Part shown: positions 36,096 through 47,279 of the stretch, one piece after another
Layout: each line of letters begins with the position of its first letter
Position numbering within the stretch: position 1 is the stretch's first letter
Assembly: GCA_020091685.1 (NCBI GenBank)
Contig: CM034594.1
Coordinates: forward strand, 6,012,403-6,076,402
Source of the DNA: Lutjanus erythropterus
Taxonomy: Eukaryota > Chordata > Actinopteri > Lutjaniformes > Lutjanidae
DNA length: 64,000 nucleotides
Reading direction: 5' to 3'
Position numbers and translations under genes: made by a program
Notes under the pieces: model-generated
What the model saw: only the letters and a program-made list of their open reading frames with translations
Told to the model about the DNA's origin: nothing
Databases searched by the model: none

Positions 36096-36140
36096 GTGTG
36101 TGTGTGCACATGATATGTGTGTGTTCATGTGTGTGTTTGA
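36096..36140. repeat. Imperfect (GT)n tract
   Basis: GT-rich with ACAT and CAT interruptions. Confidence 0.75.
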
Positions 36141-36235
36141 TATGTAGGCCAAGCAGGAAGTGACCCATAAACATATCCATCCAACTCTTTCATTGGGGGC
36201 CAGTGTTGCCCTCCTCCTCTCACCTCCTCATCCCA

Positions 36236-36240
<5 letters not shown>

Positions 36241-36322
<82 letters not shown>
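36241..36322. repeat. (CA)41 microsatellite
   Basis: An uninterrupted 82-bp CA run, the longest perfect dinucleotide array in the window. It reads as (TG)n in the rsrc1 transcript. Confidence 0.98.
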
Positions 36323-36326
<4 letters not shown>

Positions 36327-36334
36327 CTCAAAGC

Positions 36335-36440
36335 CCCCAGTGAGCGCTAAGCAGGCCAGCGGGCCAGCCGAGGGGGCTCATTACAGGTCCACAGAGCCCC
36401 CCAACACAAAGGCCTGAGCCGCTTTAGCCATGGGATGATC
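36335..36440. promoter_or_regulatory. Candidate conserved noncoding element (short, GC-rich)
   Basis: Complex GC-rich block with AGTGAGCGCTAAGC, CATTACAGGTCC, GCCTGAGCCGC and AGCCATGGGATG between a long (CA)n and a GA-rich tract. Confidence 0.33.
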
Positions 36441-36474
36441 TGCTCTCTACTGACTAGAGAAAGTCCATAGACGG

Positions 36475-36880
36475 ACAAAAGGAGGGAGGGAAGACGGGAG
36501 GGAGGGGATGGGAGAGAAAGAGGTGGAGGCGAATGGAGAAGAGGAGAGGAGTGGAGAGCCACGGGCTTTAAGGATGTCAGGAGACCCCGAGAGAGAAAGC
36601 CTGGCGGGTGCTCAGAGAGGAACGGAGGCAAGGAGGAGGAGGAGGAGGCTTAAGCTCCACGGCTACGTCAGGACATTAACATTCACACAGCCTCCCAACA
36701 TCTGCTGCTTCCTTCTCGCCCTCCATCCCTCCCTCTTTCCATCCCTATCTCCCTCTGTCCGCTAACAACGCTGGAACAAAGACAGTGAAGACGGAGAGAG
36801 TGAGAGGACAGAGAGACGGAGAGAGAGACAAGAGAAAAGAAAACGGAGAGAATAATAAGAGAATATGAGACGGATGAATT
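36475..36880. repeat. Purine-rich low-complexity region
   Basis: GGA/GA-rich, including (GGA)n at 36631-36648, interrupted by a pyrimidine-rich stretch (36700-36760). The 122-, 94- and 85-codon ORFs here are compositional artefacts. Confidence 0.75.
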
Positions 36881-37124
36881 TAAACGATTTGGCAGTGAGA
36901 AACTTAGCAGCTGTAGGGTCAGAGAACGAGAGAAAAAAAAGATATCCCTAATAATGGTAATTATAATAATTATACAAACATGATTTAAATTAACAAGGGC
37001 AATGACAGAGGAAGGGCAGCAGAAAACAAGGCTCAAATAATAAACAAACACTGCATATAAACAGTCAAGTTTTCAAGTCATTTATATTTTACTTTTCGCT
37101 CTAAGATATGAAGCGTTCTTCAGC

Positions 37125-37320
37125 TTGTCCCCATAGGAGAACCCTTTTTGACTCCTGGTAGAACCTTTTATAAATGTTCCAGTTGGAGCCGTTCCAGAGA
37201 GTTCTACCGAGAAACCTGCATAAAGGGTTCAACAGAGAATCTCCTTATATTCTGAGGGTTTTATCTAGAACCCACCCAGGGGGTTCTACTGAGAACCCTT
37301 TTATATTCTAGGGGTTTAAC
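37125..37320. repeat. Degenerate minisatellite (GGTTCTA...GAGAACC)
   Basis: Repeated partly palindromic units: AGAACCCTTTTTGACTC, GAACCTTTTATAAATG, GGGGGTTCTACTGAGAACCC and TTTTATATTCTAGGGGTTT. Unit length is about 35-60 bp and degenerate. Similar repeats are frequent in fish genomes. Confidence 0.65.
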
Positions 37321-37755
37321 CAGACAGACCAGCCTGGTCGCTGTGGTGAGGAGACAATCTTTGACTGAGCCATAAACCTGTTCTTTTGGAAGCCTTTAGG
37401 ACAGAGAGGAAAACCAGGGACATGTCCAGTGCATTAAACCCTCTCCTACAGTCCTGCGTCTGGTCCTGGACCTGTGTCTGCACCAGTCTCGCCCGCTGCA
37501 CTCAAAGCCACATGCTCAATTTTATGATGCTTCGCCACCACCACTAATGCAACATTAGCCTTGAGGTGGCAGGGCAGGGAGCGTGGGGTGTTTGATGAAG
37601 AGAAGACACAGTGGACTCCTTTTCTGTTGGTAAACATTATGTTGTTGTTTGTGGTCCGTGCATAGGAGGAGGCAAAACAATTCCCTAAAAACTAGTGAGC
37701 AAGTTTTGTTGGCTTGTTTCTAAACAACGACTGAAGAAAATACTCACTTTTCTGG
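37321..37755. other. Unremarkable intronic sequence
   Basis: Unique sequence. No splice-bounded frame was found. Confidence 0.4.
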
Positions 37756-37757
37756 CT

Positions 37758-37885
37758 GCAGCAATGGGTTTGATTCCAGCCTGTGGCCCTTTGCTGCGTG
37801 TCTTCCCCCTCGAGCCCTCATTTTCTGTTTGTGTAAAGCTGCCCTATCAAATAAAGGCTAAAAAGCCCAAAAATAAAAAAAGGAA
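37758..37885 (+). mobile_element. SINE fragment, family S2
   Basis: Box B-like GGTTTGATTCC (37767-37777) is followed by GTGGCCCTTTGCTGCGTGTC and ends in AAATAAAGGCTAAAAAGCCC plus poly(A)-like sequence. The 5' part with box A is missing. The body matches the copy at 60328. Confidence 0.8.
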
Positions 37886-38929
37886 AATACAAGCTTTTCT
37901 GAAAATGTATGGTCACTCACTCTCCAGGACCACGAGTGTTACATGAAAAAGTCAGACTGGCCAACCCGCTGATGCTTACTTGATGGATGGATGATCTTCT
38001 TACAATTGCCATAGCATTGGGCAATTGGATGAATACATTGGCACGTACATACCCACAATGCCAGAGGACAAGTGAGAGGGAAAACAGCCTTTAGAGCCAG
38101 ACTATTCTTCATATCTAAAGTGGTGAGTTAAGGATTTATTTTAAATCAAAACCAGAGCTGGTGATTTTTATAACAGTGAAAAGACTGACCAACACAGTTT
38201 TGGTGACTTTTATTTTATTTCTGTCTGTCGAGTTTAAATTAAGTGTGTTTTACTTAACAGGGCAATTAAAGCTCGTCTCAGTTTGGTAAAAATGAGAAAC
38301 TTGAATTCAGAAGGTGATCACTTATATTATTCTGTTTAATGAGGGAGAATATTTAATTTCTCCAGGCTTTTGTCTTATTGCATTAAACACAGTTGTATTA
38401 GCTTTTTTTTGATTGCCAGTGTCAGCTGCCATTCGATAAAACTTCAATTCTGAGCCATTACTACTTCGATACTGGCACCAAACAACATGGCAAGATTACA
38501 TTCTTGTTTGGTTATGTGGTCTACCAGTCTGAGGTGATTTCTGTTTGTGTTCTTCCAGTATTTCTCTTGTTTTGCCTTCAGCTAAAACCCTGACATAATC
38601 AAGATGCTGGAACTAAAAGGGTCTATAGAGCAAAGGAAAACTGAAAGAAGAGAAATCGTCTCTGACTCTGAAAAATCATAAAATTCCCACAAGTAAACCA
38701 AATGGCGTCAGTTCAAAGTATGACAAAGTATGTAAAATATTCCTCCCAAAGTTCAAATCACTGAAGTCACAGCAGGGGAGTGCAGCGTTGTTCTGTGGCC
38801 TACAGTAAGGCAGAACAAGTTTTAAGTGAGGTAAGTGTGTGGCTGCTGGGTGCTTTATAGATGATGTATAGATGCCTGGTTCTTTCATATATTTCCTGTG
38901 GTGAAATTAGAACCCTGTTCTGAAGTGCT

Positions 38930-38930
<1 letters not shown>
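37886..38930. other. Unremarkable intronic sequence
   Basis: Unique AT-rich sequence with a short GGATGGATG stretch near 37983. No supported feature. Confidence 0.4.
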
Positions 38931-38933
<3 letters not shown>

Positions 38934-38976
<43 letters not shown>

Positions 38977-38991
38977 GTGCGTGTGTGTGCA
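38934..38991. repeat. (GT)n microsatellite with GC interruptions
   Basis: About 37 bp of perfect GT, followed by GCGTGTGTGCGTG variants. Confidence 0.95.
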
Positions 38992-39209
38992 TGACTGTAA
39001 ACATGAAGACATCTTTCTCCACAGTCAATCTCTGCCTGTCACATCTGGCTCGCAACTCTACCCCTCGAATACACACTGGAATATATACACCGTGTGCATG
39101 GTGACATCTATGACTTATGTACTGGGAGGAGTGTTTGAAATTAAGCTGCAGTGAATATGGGCCCAGAAGCACTCAAAGCGGAGAGAGCAGGAGAGTGTGT
39201 GTATGCATT

Positions 39210-39212
<3 letters not shown>

Positions 39213-39277
<65 letters not shown>
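39213..39277. repeat. Compound (GT)n(GA)n microsatellite
   Basis: About 50 bp of GT followed directly by about 14 bp of GA. Confidence 0.96.
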
Positions 39278-39278
<1 letters not shown>

Positions 39279-39930
39279 TTGTGGTAGCAGGTTTGAGGAG
39301 GTGTGCTGTGAGACTGTGTGGGAAAACAAGTACGAAACTGTGGCTCATTCCAAGGTCAGTGCAGCAGATTTGATTGGTAGAGCAGCAGAATATGGCTAAA
39401 AAATAGGTCTTAACATATATATATTTTATATTAACCAATGTATAATCAACATATTTTCATCAAATCTGAAATAGATTAGGGTAAAATGATCATTGGAACA
39501 CTGGGTATATTGTGTAGTGCAGGTACAGGTGTTATGCTGTCCTCAGACCTTAGGTTTGAAAGTGCTGACTTTCATCTCAGGTGTTAGGCCATGGTACACT
39601 GTCAGCGTCCCTCATACATGCACCACACGTCTACGCGGTACAAAACTGGACAAGCTTTCTGTCTGGAAATTTGCCTAAAAGTAAAGAATTGATCAAATAA
39701 TCAGCATAAAATGCATGAATTTTGCAATTTGTTGCACTGGATCTAACAAAACAAATGCATTGTAAATGCTTGCTTTACTACATAGCCTTAGGTGATATCA
39801 CAGGACTATATTTATGAATCAAAGTTTCCCCAGAGCCATGCCGCAAGCATGGCTAAAAATATATATTGACAGCTGAGTCCCATCTCTGCATTGCTGTGCT
39901 GAATCATTTATTTTTAGCCAGATTAAAGAC
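39278..39930. other. Unremarkable intronic sequence
   Basis: No supported feature. Confidence 0.4.
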
Positions 39931-39931
39931 T

Positions 39932-40929
39932 AGGGATGGGTATCCTTGAGATTTTAACCTTAAATTACTCCTGCAGTTACAACTAATTGATCTGGTACTT
40001 TAACTGTACACTTGTCTGTTCTTTTTTAAGCTTTGGGAGAAAAAACGAAAAAGAAATTAAGAACAAAACTAACACTGCATTATTGTCTGATATGTACTAT
40101 ATATAAATTAACAGTCTTGAGCAGCATCTACTAAACTGCCACTGGCCTGGAATATAATCTGATGTGGCCACTCCATCAGTCTGGACTGAGTGTCCAAAAG
40201 GACGCTCTGAGCTCTCTGAGACTGGAACTGTGACTTCTGAATGACAGTTTGGATGACACTGACATCCAGACACATTTCCAATTGAATTTATAAATATACT
40301 TATGGTTAAACAATCAGTTAGCTAATGATGATTGTTAACTATTTACCCATGTTTGTACAGTTTAGTTAATGCCGTGTGGGTTCTATGCTGCTGGCACACT
40401 TAGCACACCTGAGGTAGATGAGGTAATGAGACATGAACAACAAGCTAAGCAGTTGAAAATGGCATTTCTCGAATGTATGTGATGCCCTTTCACTGTATGT
40501 TTGAAAAGACTGCTCTGATCTCCACCCTTACATGCAAGAGACTTGTTGAACTTGTGGCAAAGACCATTTTTCCATATCCACTCTAGTGAAATGCAACCAA
40601 ACTTTTGAGTGTTTTCTACAACTCTCTGCCATCGTCACTGACAGCAGTGTTTGTGTGTGCATGTGAGAGAGAATGGCAGAGAGAGCTAGCCCCCAACCCA
40701 AATACATATGACAGACTCAGAGAGAGATGTCTTCTCTAAATTATGTAGAGCAAAAACATATCATAGAAGAATGTCTTAATCTTATTGCAAATTAGAAACA
40801 GAGTTGATAAAATAAAAGATACCACATAATGTGTATGAAGCCTAAATATAAAGGAAAACTGGTAACATCAGAGCTTATCAATACTACAGTCTTCAATAAT
40901 TTGTGATACCAGGTTTTGGTACCCATCAC
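39932..40929. mobile_element. MITE with AGGGATGGGTA/TACCCATCAC ends
   Basis: The left end TAGGGATGGGTATCCTTGAG and the right end CCAGGTTTTGGTACCCATCA are inverted. Teleost elements with these ends are common. The interior of about 1 kb has no transposase frame. The right end lies about 100 bp from the splice donor of the 52-nt rsrc1 exon. Confidence 0.6.
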
Positions 40930-41034
40930 TTTCAAGTTATGATCCTTGAATGAGAGATGTAACATGAGAAGTTCTGACCCACACATTCACAAAAAAGATA
41001 AAAGGAAGAGAAAGAAGAAGAATCACACACTTAC

Positions 41035-41086
41035 CTGCAGCCTGCAGGACCATATGCATTCGAACTTTAGCTTGCTCTGCTGGAGT
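41035..41086 (-). CDS. rsrc1: rsrc1 internal exon, 52 nt (TPAEQAKVRMHMVLQAA)
   Basis: RSRC1 (SRrp53) is a nuclear SR-related protein that takes part in constitutive and alternative splicing at 3' splice sites. On the minus strand this exon follows a pyrimidine-rich acceptor (TTTCTCTTCTGCAG) and is followed by a consensus donor (GTAAGTG). It encodes TPAEQAKVRMHMVLQAA plus one base. Vertebrate RSRC1 has PPAEQAKARLQLVLEAA at this place, just after EHL and before the lysine/glutamate-rich coiled-coil segment, so order and identity fit. It starts in phase 0, matching the end of the exon at 55936-55972. It ends one base into an alanine codon, and 52 is not a multiple of three, so skipping it would shift the frame. 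Only a small part of the protein is in the window. The match was made from memory of the family and not by a search. Confidence 0.93.
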
Positions 41087-41810
41087 CTGCAGAAGAGAAA
41101 CGGATAAAAGACAACAGAAAATTAAACAACGTCATATTTTGATTTGTTTTTAAATTTAATTTCTCATTCTTAGACAAAGAGCAAGGCCCTCCTAATCATC
41201 GTCTTAAAGGACAACAGGTAGATCTACCTGTTTATTACACCACGCTGCTGCCTGAGACATCACAGAGCACAGCTCATGACAGGACACAGTGCCTCCACAC
41301 TGACACAACTTTATCTGTTGTATGTAATCTCTCTCTAAAACTGTTGCGTCCCTTCAGGCTGCAATATATTTTACCCATGATAATCTTTAACTACAGCCAT
41401 TAGAGTGAAACTGTCCTCACGGAGCACCAAGGGACAACTTCACCAATCTACCAGTCTAGTCATCTGTAAAAACCCTGCTAGTGAAAAACAGAAAGCAACA
41501 ACATCTCTGACACACCAGGGAGAATCAATGAGGAGGAGATGAAGAGAAATTTAGAGACAAAGAGGGAGAGAGAGGAGAAGAGAGAAAACAAAAGCTGCTG
41601 TAACAAGTCTTTGGAGAGTTGGATAAGAGGGCACAGAGAGCACATTTTACAAAGATCACAGCCAAAGACTCAACATATTCCCCTTCCCCTCGTGAGTGTG
41701 TGTGCGTGTGTGTGCGCATCAGAAACGCTTAGCGGGCATGAACGGGGGAGGGCCTTGTGCTTTGACAGCTGTATTGGGAGGGGCAACCCTTTCTCCTGAC
41801 ATGCCCTCAA
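41087..41810. other. Intron sequence next to the 52-nt exon
   Basis: Mixed unique sequence with a GA-rich tract (41530-41590) and a GT-rich stretch (41695-41717). No further feature. Confidence 0.4.
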
Positions 41811-41811
41811 A

Positions 41812-42100
41812 AGGGCCTCGCTGTAATTCCAATATCACTGCTATTAGATTTGAGGGTCTTAATTGTCAAGGAAGAATGATGGCTACGACAGGGCGCCAAG
41901 CTGTAAAAGGCGAGCGTGCAAGCTCGCAGATTGCTCTCTGAGGTTTTTCGGTGCTGCCGTGGCACGGCGGCCCTCGTTACCATGCAGCGGTGGAGACTGT
42001 GTAGGATTAGAGAGAAATTAAATGCTAATGGGGATGGGATCTGAATCTGCTGCCTGGGAGCATCATTTAGACGACAGGGCCGGGGCGTCGCTGACAGGCA
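41812..42100. promoter_or_regulatory. Strong candidate conserved noncoding element
   Basis: Complex CpG-retaining block: CTCGCTGTAATTCC, GCTATTAGATTTGAGG, TCTTAATTGTCAAGG, AGGCGAGCGTGCAAGCTCGC (near-palindrome near 41908), CGTGGCACGGCGGCC, GAAATTAAATGCTAATGGGG near 42013 and ATCATTTAGACGACAGG. It ends at a (CCT)n-rich tract at 42108-42133. Confidence 0.5.
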
Positions 42101-42169
42101 GCGCTTCCTCCCTCCTCCTCCACCTCCTCCTCCACAGACACCATTCCTTCTCCCAGCTCCCCACCCACA

Positions 42170-42270
42170 GCAAAAAATCTGATTTATCAAACTGTAAACT
42201 TGTCACTTTGTAAAAACGTCACTTTTCGGTGGCAGCCAGGGAAATATAATGACCCCCTTTAATGTAGCGA
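42170..42270. promoter_or_regulatory. Candidate conserved noncoding element (short)
   Basis: AATCTGATTTATCAAACTG, TGTCACTTTGTAAAAACG and ATATAATGACCCCC lie in repeat-free sequence just upstream of a (TG)n array. Confidence 0.38.
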
Positions 42271-42347
42271 TGTCAGGGTGCTGTATTCTAGATGGAACGC
42301 ACATCAAGGCACTGCAGACAGACTGACGCACACTTAATGCAACATGG

Positions 42348-42348
<1 letters not shown>

Positions 42349-42396
<48 letters not shown>
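42349..42396. repeat. (TG)24 microsatellite
   Basis: An uninterrupted TG run of about 48 bp. Confidence 0.96.
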
Positions 42397-42397
<1 letters not shown>

Positions 42398-42689
42398 ATG
42401 AGCATCCCCTGTAGCAGCAGATGACACAGTGGATCACAGTCACACTGACTGGCACTGCTCGACAGCTGAAATTACTAATCACTATTATGCCGGAGAAGAT
42501 GAACACTTGAGGCCTTCACCCACTCACACACGTATACACACACATACATACAGACACACACTTTCCATTCCCCCTCATGGAGAAGTGATAGGGACATGAT
42601 ACAGTCTATTTTTCCTCTCTTTTTGGCATCTTTGCCTTAACAGTAACAGTTTGCGAGCAAAAAGAAGGATTACATGCCGCATTATAGAA

Positions 42690-42745
42690 GTCCTGGGCCG
42701 ATTTGAACCCAGTTAAATGGTAAAAGGCTTAGACTCATGAACAAT
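42690..42745 (-). mobile_element. tRNA-like fragment (tentative)
   Basis: The minus strand has GGGTTCAAATCGGCCC, a box B-like motif, with no clear box A or element body. Could be chance. Confidence 0.2.
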
Positions 42746-42799
42746 TAGAACGACACAGAAATCAGTCTTGGTGAAACCAGTCATTTAAAGCAATAACAC

Positions 42800-42925
42800 A
42801 TCACGGCTTAACTAACCTGATCATTGTGTGCTGTGCAATCATCTTAGTTACAGTTTATTACGACGCCCCCGCGGTAATTACATTAGCATTTGTTTACATT
42901 GGCCTTAAGGCATGTGTAAGACCAT
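42800..42925. promoter_or_regulatory. Candidate conserved noncoding element
   Basis: Short complex block: CGGCTTAACTAACCTG, GTGCAATCATCTTAG, TTTATTACGACGCCCCCGCG, GGTAATTACATTAGC near 42873 and TTGTTTACATTGGCC (forkhead-like TGTTTAC). Confidence 0.45.
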
Positions 42926-43310
42926 GTATCCTCAATGCACACACTCACAGACACAGACACATTACTCCTGCCAGCTGTGGGTAACACAACACTAAATCAC
43001 ACAGGATAGAACACTGCTGCTGAGTCGTCTATTGCTGTTGAAACTTTCCGGCAACTTGCTTTTCTGAGGACACTAATGTGGCAGTGATGTCAAAGCAACA
43101 ATTTCCAGTAACCTGTAAATGGAAAAACACCTGCTTTAACATCAATGATTGGAGTGTGACCAGAACTTTAATGCCTCTGAAAATATGTTGTGAAATAGTA
43201 CACACACGTCTCCCTAACACGTTACTTTAGTCCTTTACAACAGGGCACTGAAGCCACCATCCATTTTCTCTTCATTACCACCCAACTCCTTTGATAAAAA
43301 CTGACTTTAT
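42926..43310. other. Unremarkable intronic sequence
   Basis: No supported feature. Confidence 0.4.
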
Positions 43311-43314
43311 CTTG

Positions 43315-43510
43315 CAGGACACAGGAATCGCCACAGCTGCCTTGATTCGGTAGTTTGTTTGTGTTATTGCATGACTTTGTTGTTTTAACATTTTAGTTTG
43401 GATCCAAACTAATGTAACTGTGAATCAAGGCAGTGGTCGATCAGCAACTCCCAAGTTCAGCGAGCCACAATCCCTGTTTTTGTCAAAGGAGTCTAGAAAG
43501 ATTTAACAGC
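43315..43510. mobile_element. Family A foldback fragment (interior)
   Basis: GACACAGGAATCGCC, TTGATTCGGTAGTTTG and AATCAAGGCAGTGGTCGATC match the interior of copy 1 (1470-1610), including the inverted pair around the centre. Terminal arms are missing. Confidence 0.55.
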
Positions 43511-44075
43511 TTTCGTTCCCTGTTATTGAGTTGGCTCAGTTTCAAAGAGGGAAATTAAGCAAGAGCAGAGAGGTTTTATTGCATCTGTTTGATTAGGACA
43601 ACTGATGTGGATTTTATTATGATTGGTTCACAGAATTAAGTTCTTAACTTTCGTAGTAAATAACAAACCCAATATCAGGGAAGTGTACAAAAAATTAAAT
43701 GACAATATGTCAAATTGGATTAAAACTAACTTCTAATACTTTTTAGATGCTTACTGTTATGTACATAAGATCCTAAATTACATACTTAAAAGCCTATTGT
43801 GGATTTGGTTTTAAAGCATTAGTAGAGAGTATCACAGCAGTTTTCTGCCATGTGTGATTCTTCATTGAATTACCCTTTAAATAAATGCAGAGAAGAGGAA
43901 ATAAAGAAAAAAATCAGGACAAGTAAACTGAGGCTGATACAGGCTAATTTATATCAACATATACTCAGAAGTCAGCATGCAAGCAAGCATAATGATACAG
44001 AACCCACACACACACACGGCATTGCATGGTTTTACTTCCCTACAAACTCTATTTTTCTCTCTTAATTCACACATG
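43511..44075. other. Unremarkable AT-rich intronic sequence
   Basis: No supported feature. Confidence 0.4.
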
Positions 44076-44079
44076 CATG

Positions 44080-44240
44080 CCCGCTTCCTCTGTGTGTAAT
44101 TCATTAGTAAATAATAAAAAGGCGTTAATTGTGCTCCCCAGAGGCAGATCTATGTTCCCCCCACTGGGAGAGAGGCACCCGCTGCATCTGAAGTGGCTTC
44201 GCCCCACAATTACAACTGTGCCTTTCCAACGCACACAAAC
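44080..44240. promoter_or_regulatory. Candidate conserved noncoding element
   Basis: GTGTAATTCATTAGTAAAT, AAAAGGCGTTAATTGTGC near 44117, CCAGAGGCAGATCTATG and CCCCACAATTACAACTG near 44202, flanked by poly(T) on the right. TAAT cores and CpGs lie in complex sequence. Confidence 0.43.
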
Positions 44241-44711
44241 AAACATGAGACATCGAGACACTCTGTGTCTCTGCTTTTTTTTTTTTTTTAAGGGAACATA
44301 ATGGGAGTGTGTATTGGAAATGAGCAGTGCTTTTCTTACAGGGGCATTAAATTATCACACTGTTAGGAAAGGGGGAACAGACAGAGGGGGACAAGAGAAA
44401 GACAGGAAAAAAAAGTTATTTATGTTTTCTTCAGAGCTCAGGAAATAGAATATGGCAAACAAAAAGAAGGAATATGAGATGAAGAGGAATGGAAGGTTAG
44501 GAAGAAATCAAAAGATGGCGATGAGGAACAATACAGACAGAGCGGACCAAAGACCCACAGGATCAGACATAAACAGGTTCTAATAAGAAATGTATAGTAT
44601 TTGTTAAATGGTGGTGTGTTACAGAGTCATACATGGACTGTGTTTATATACTGTAGTGTTGTTAACCTAACAACGAATCAAGTGCTTTACAATGCCTTTC
44701 AATTACCCATG

Positions 44712-44712
44712 C

Positions 44713-44771
<59 letters not shown>
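44712..44771. repeat. (CA)n microsatellite, 60 bp
   Basis: CA repeat with one GC interruption at the start. Confidence 0.96.
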
Positions 44772-44773
<2 letters not shown>

Positions 44774-44794
44774 GATAGTTGCTGATCTGCTCTG

Positions 44795-44885
44795 CACTCA
44801 TTAGGAGCGGTTTAGGGTTCAGTGTCTTGCTCAAGAACACTCTGACGTGCAGACAAGTAGAGCAACCACAAAGCCTAAGATGCTC
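44795..44885 (-). mobile_element. SINE body fragment, family S1
   Basis: TTTAGGGTTCAGTGTCTTGC, TCAAGAACACTCTGACGTGC and GACAAGTAGAGC are the reverse complement of the body of a common teleost tRNA-SINE. The tRNA head is lost. Confidence 0.65.
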
Positions 44886-45865
44886 AGCCATGTTTAAGGC
44901 AGGGCTATGCTCAAAAACAGCTTTGAATGACATGCCATCAAACCACACTGGAAGCAAAAGTGATTACGACTGGTCAGAACAGCCACATTCAAAGGTGGGG
45001 TGACACTCTGGCCATCGTAGAGAGGATAGTGTTTCCCCTTTCCACCAGGCCATGGGCACCCCCTACCAGGCTTTGTTTAAATGCCAAATATCAGTTCATT
45101 CAGAAATCAACGCTGTGTTTCCCTCTACCCATTGCCTTGGGGTGGTGACCTGGGTGGTCACTCAAGTTTCTCTGCTCTTCTGCGTGTTTCACTGACGGGG
45201 AGTGACGCGCAGAGTGGAGCAAAGAAAGACAGGTGACCACTGCTGCAGCTTGCGTGTGTGTGGTGTCAACACAGACAGTGTGACAGCGTTGAGAAGAGAA
45301 AAAAACAGCTGTGACCAGAAAAATGAGTGATTGTTTTCTCTCCCTCCATTCAGAGAGAATGAACCACTGCTATTTACATTATTACTGTTAATTGTCTTTA
45401 ATATTGTAATTGTGCTTTGGCAACACGTGAAAAGTCTTGCCTGATTTTTTCATGTCTGTCATATATTCTATATAAACAGACAATGAAACTGAAGTGAAAG
45501 GTGTTATAATGCTGCTATGTCGTCGATATGAGTATAAAGAGATCATTTTCACTGTTTTTGCTGAGAACCATTTGCGTTGCTGCACACACATGTCACACAA
45601 ATACCCCCTAACCCTTTCAAAATAAAACTTAATTTCAGTATGTTTTTGGAACCTATTCAACACCATGATAATACTGATAAACTTAATAATTTGGGTCACT
45701 ATCTTTCATAATATTTCATCTCTGAAAAGCGACAGAAATAGCAGCATTTGAGATTCTCTATCGCTGCCTTCTTTTCCACTAAACATAACTGAAATGCAGC
45801 TGAAACACTTGGTAAGAGCAGGAACAGTCCCTGAATGCCTGTGCACGTACAGTACAGGTATAACA
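44886..45865. other. Unremarkable intronic sequence
   Basis: Unique sequence. The ORFs of 62-103 codons lack recognisable domains. Confidence 0.4.
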
Positions 45866-45869
45866 CAGG

Positions 45870-46445
45870 CGAGGTGTAAAGAAATGCCTTTTTATAAACA
45901 TCCTCCTTTTCAAGTAGCTGCCATAAAAGAATCTACTATTATTGGGTTATTATCGCCAACACTGACACCCACACCCGCATGACTCTCGCCCTAAATGTGA
46001 CAGGAAGCCCAGAATGCTCACAATCAACTTCCAGCTCGTTCGCTTACCTCACCTCAGTGATGACAGACACACTGAGATACGCTTTCGCTGAGTTAAAGTG
46101 CCCAGCGCCTGTCCCATTAGTCAAAAACAAACACGTCCCATTACAAAAATAAATAACATTCACTCGGCTTGGTAAAAACAATGCAACACTGTGTATAATG
46201 AAGCGCCGCATGCAGGAAATTTCATCTATTTGTAGTCATGCTCTGGTCCAAGGGACTTATTATTGGGCCTGAGGCCGAGCAGACAAAACAATAAATGCCT
46301 GTTAGAGGTTCGCACAAAGAAGCGGAGCAGGTCCGATAGGCCCTCTTTGGCCAGACCATGGTCAAAGAGTCAGACCACTGTCTCACTAAATGATTTACTG
46401 CCTCGTATCATACTGCACAACAACAAGAATTAATTTATGACTGAG
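45870..46445. promoter_or_regulatory. Strong candidate conserved noncoding element
   Basis: A long repeat-free complex block: TTTTTATAAACATCC, TATTGGGTTATTATCGCC, AAAGTGCCCAGCGCCTG, CCATTAGTCAAAAACAAAC, AAATAAATAACATTCACTCG, GTATAATGAAGCGCCGC, ACTTATTATTGGGCC (CCAAT-like), AACAATAAATGCC, AGACCATGGTCAAAGAG and AGAATTAATTTATGAC. Density of CpG and TTAT/ATAAA (HOX/CDX-like) motifs is high. Confidence 0.53.
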
Positions 46446-47270
46446 TATAAAGAGAAAAACAGAAAAAGGATAAAACTCCATGTTGGTACAAAGACTGGTA
46501 TAAAGGCTAAAAAGCAGCAATCATTATCATACACACAGCTACTTTCAGTCATCCCCTTCTGACATAATCTAATTATACATAATCACTAACTCAATCTATG
46601 ATAACCATATTCAGGTCCAGTCAGTTCCAGGCTCAGGTGAGACATGACACAAAAACTGAGGAAGTGAGGAAGAGACTGAAGGGAGAGGAGACGGGACAAT
46701 GAAGCAGTGATGGGTTAGATAGATACTGCAGGTCAGAGAGAGACAGTGAAGCACTGCTGGTCTTCCTGATGATTAGTTGAGCTCCAGAATCAGTTGACAC
46801 AGTAAGCCATCACCTCCCAGCAGCTCCAAGGAACAAAGCCAGTGCAGCTCATCTCATCTCCACTACAGCTCTACAGAACATGTGCTGTATATGACATATA
46901 TGCTGCTATGTACAAAACATCTAAATAGAAAGTAAAAAAGAAGATTCCCTCCAAAATATTTTTGAAATAAAGTTTTTGAAAGATTACAGGAGAAACTTGA
47001 CATGTTGAACTATTTTAAATTATAAAAATATTTCTTTTTGCAATAGAATGGTAAAAGTTAGCTATCCTGTCTCATTATTTAAAAAAAGAGTAGCCTCCAT
47101 GTTACTTTCTACTGAAAATAAGACCAGATACTCGCTTTAAATATTAATTTCCTTCAAAATTTTGACATACTTAGCTACACCACATAACATTATTAGTTTT
47201 AAAAAAATGTTAGTTTTCTTAGTGCTGTGGAAAGCCAAATTAGACACAGTCTTTCAAAATGGTGCATGCC
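46446..47270. other. Intronic sequence, mostly unremarkable
   Basis: Unique AT-rich sequence with poly(A)/poly(T) runs. No supported feature. Confidence 0.4.
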
Positions 47271-47279
47271 TATTAGCAT

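Larger units (their letters stand above)
1..41034 (-). other. rsrc1: rsrc1 intron downstream of the 52-nt exon (open at the left edge)
   Basis: Everything left of the 52-nt exon is read as one intron of more than 41 kb, because no further rsrc1 exon was found. The next exon should start by completing the alanine codon and then encode a lysine/glutamate-rich segment resembling AKADEALKAKE. I looked for its reverse complement by eye and saw no convincing match. The space holds transposon remnants, microsatellites and complex unique blocks, listed separately. A missed short exon remains possible. Confidence 0.75.

Noticed and set aside
36125..36417. ORFs with long Cys-Val or His-Thr repeats, here and over every CA/GT array
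   Set aside because: Direct translation of dinucleotide microsatellites.
36508..36765. Arg/Glu-rich ORF considered as an upstream or downstream rsrc1 exon
   Set aside because: Plus strand, while rsrc1 is on the minus strand; it comes from purine-rich low-complexity DNA.
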